NCBI GenBank assembly: GCA_963931925.1
Contig: OZ007574.1
Location: forward strand, 37,976,938-38,040,937
Reading direction: 5' to 3'
From: Onchidella celtica
Lineage: Eukaryota > Mollusca > Gastropoda > Systellommatophora > Onchidiidae
DNA length: 64,000 nt
Notes under the pieces: generated by a model
Seen by the model: only the letters and a program-made list of their open reading frames with translations
The model's database searches: none
What the model was told of the DNA's origin: nothing
Made by a program: the position numbers and the translations under genes
Shown here: piece by piece, positions 63,921 to 64,000 of the stretch
Layout: every line of letters begins with the position of its first letter
How positions within the stretch are numbered: the stretch's first letter is position 1

Positions 63921-64000
63921 CATTAAAATGCATTGGTGTACAAAAGGGTTGAGTATCCATTCAACCTGATATGATTAGACTTCAGCATTAATTTCACTCG

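Overview
This is metazoan nuclear DNA, most likely from a marine mollusc (probably a gastropod). It has long AT-rich non-coding stretches, one host gene split by introns, and very long (GA)n, (GATA)n, (GACA)n and oligo-C tracts. It also carries tRNA-derived SINEs, CR1/Jockey-type LINE remnants, many short palindromic DNA transposons (MITEs) and an intact LINE. The phylum is inferred from this overall character; no species can be named.

Layout. 1-3338: edge of an LTR retrotransposon on the minus strand (gag running off the left edge, with a proposed 2 kb LTR). 3.3-32 kb: no recognisable host gene. This stretch is a mosaic of SINEs, at least six MITE families (called here M, Q, F, R, P and hAT-like), a perfect 52-bp hairpin, a 41-bp minisatellite, a ~178-bp satellite and GA tracts. 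32.85-47.47 kb: the only host gene I can support, a carbonic anhydrase-related protein of the CA8 (CARP VIII) type. It has seven well-supported coding exons plus one phase-compatible candidate first exon, and its introns are crowded with repeats. 47.5-59.1 kb: non-coding, with more M copies, other inverted-repeat elements and LINE debris. 59.17-63.45 kb: an apparently complete non-LTR retrotransposon with an uninterrupted endonuclease/reverse-transcriptase frame and a 16-bp target-site duplication. 63.5-64 kb: a ~95-bp palindromic array and a diverged tandem duplication.

Most notable. The CA8-like gene has lost two of the three zinc-binding histidines (Arg/His/Gln) and has Tyr at the proton-shuttle position. 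Arg/His/Gln is the pattern I recall for CARP X/XI rather than vertebrate CA8, yet the rest of the protein reads as CA8. The MITE landscape is also unusually dense: ten copies of one ~200-bp family, with nested insertions that give a relative order of arrival. I found no novel multi-gene system. All calls come from reading the sequence; no database search was run.
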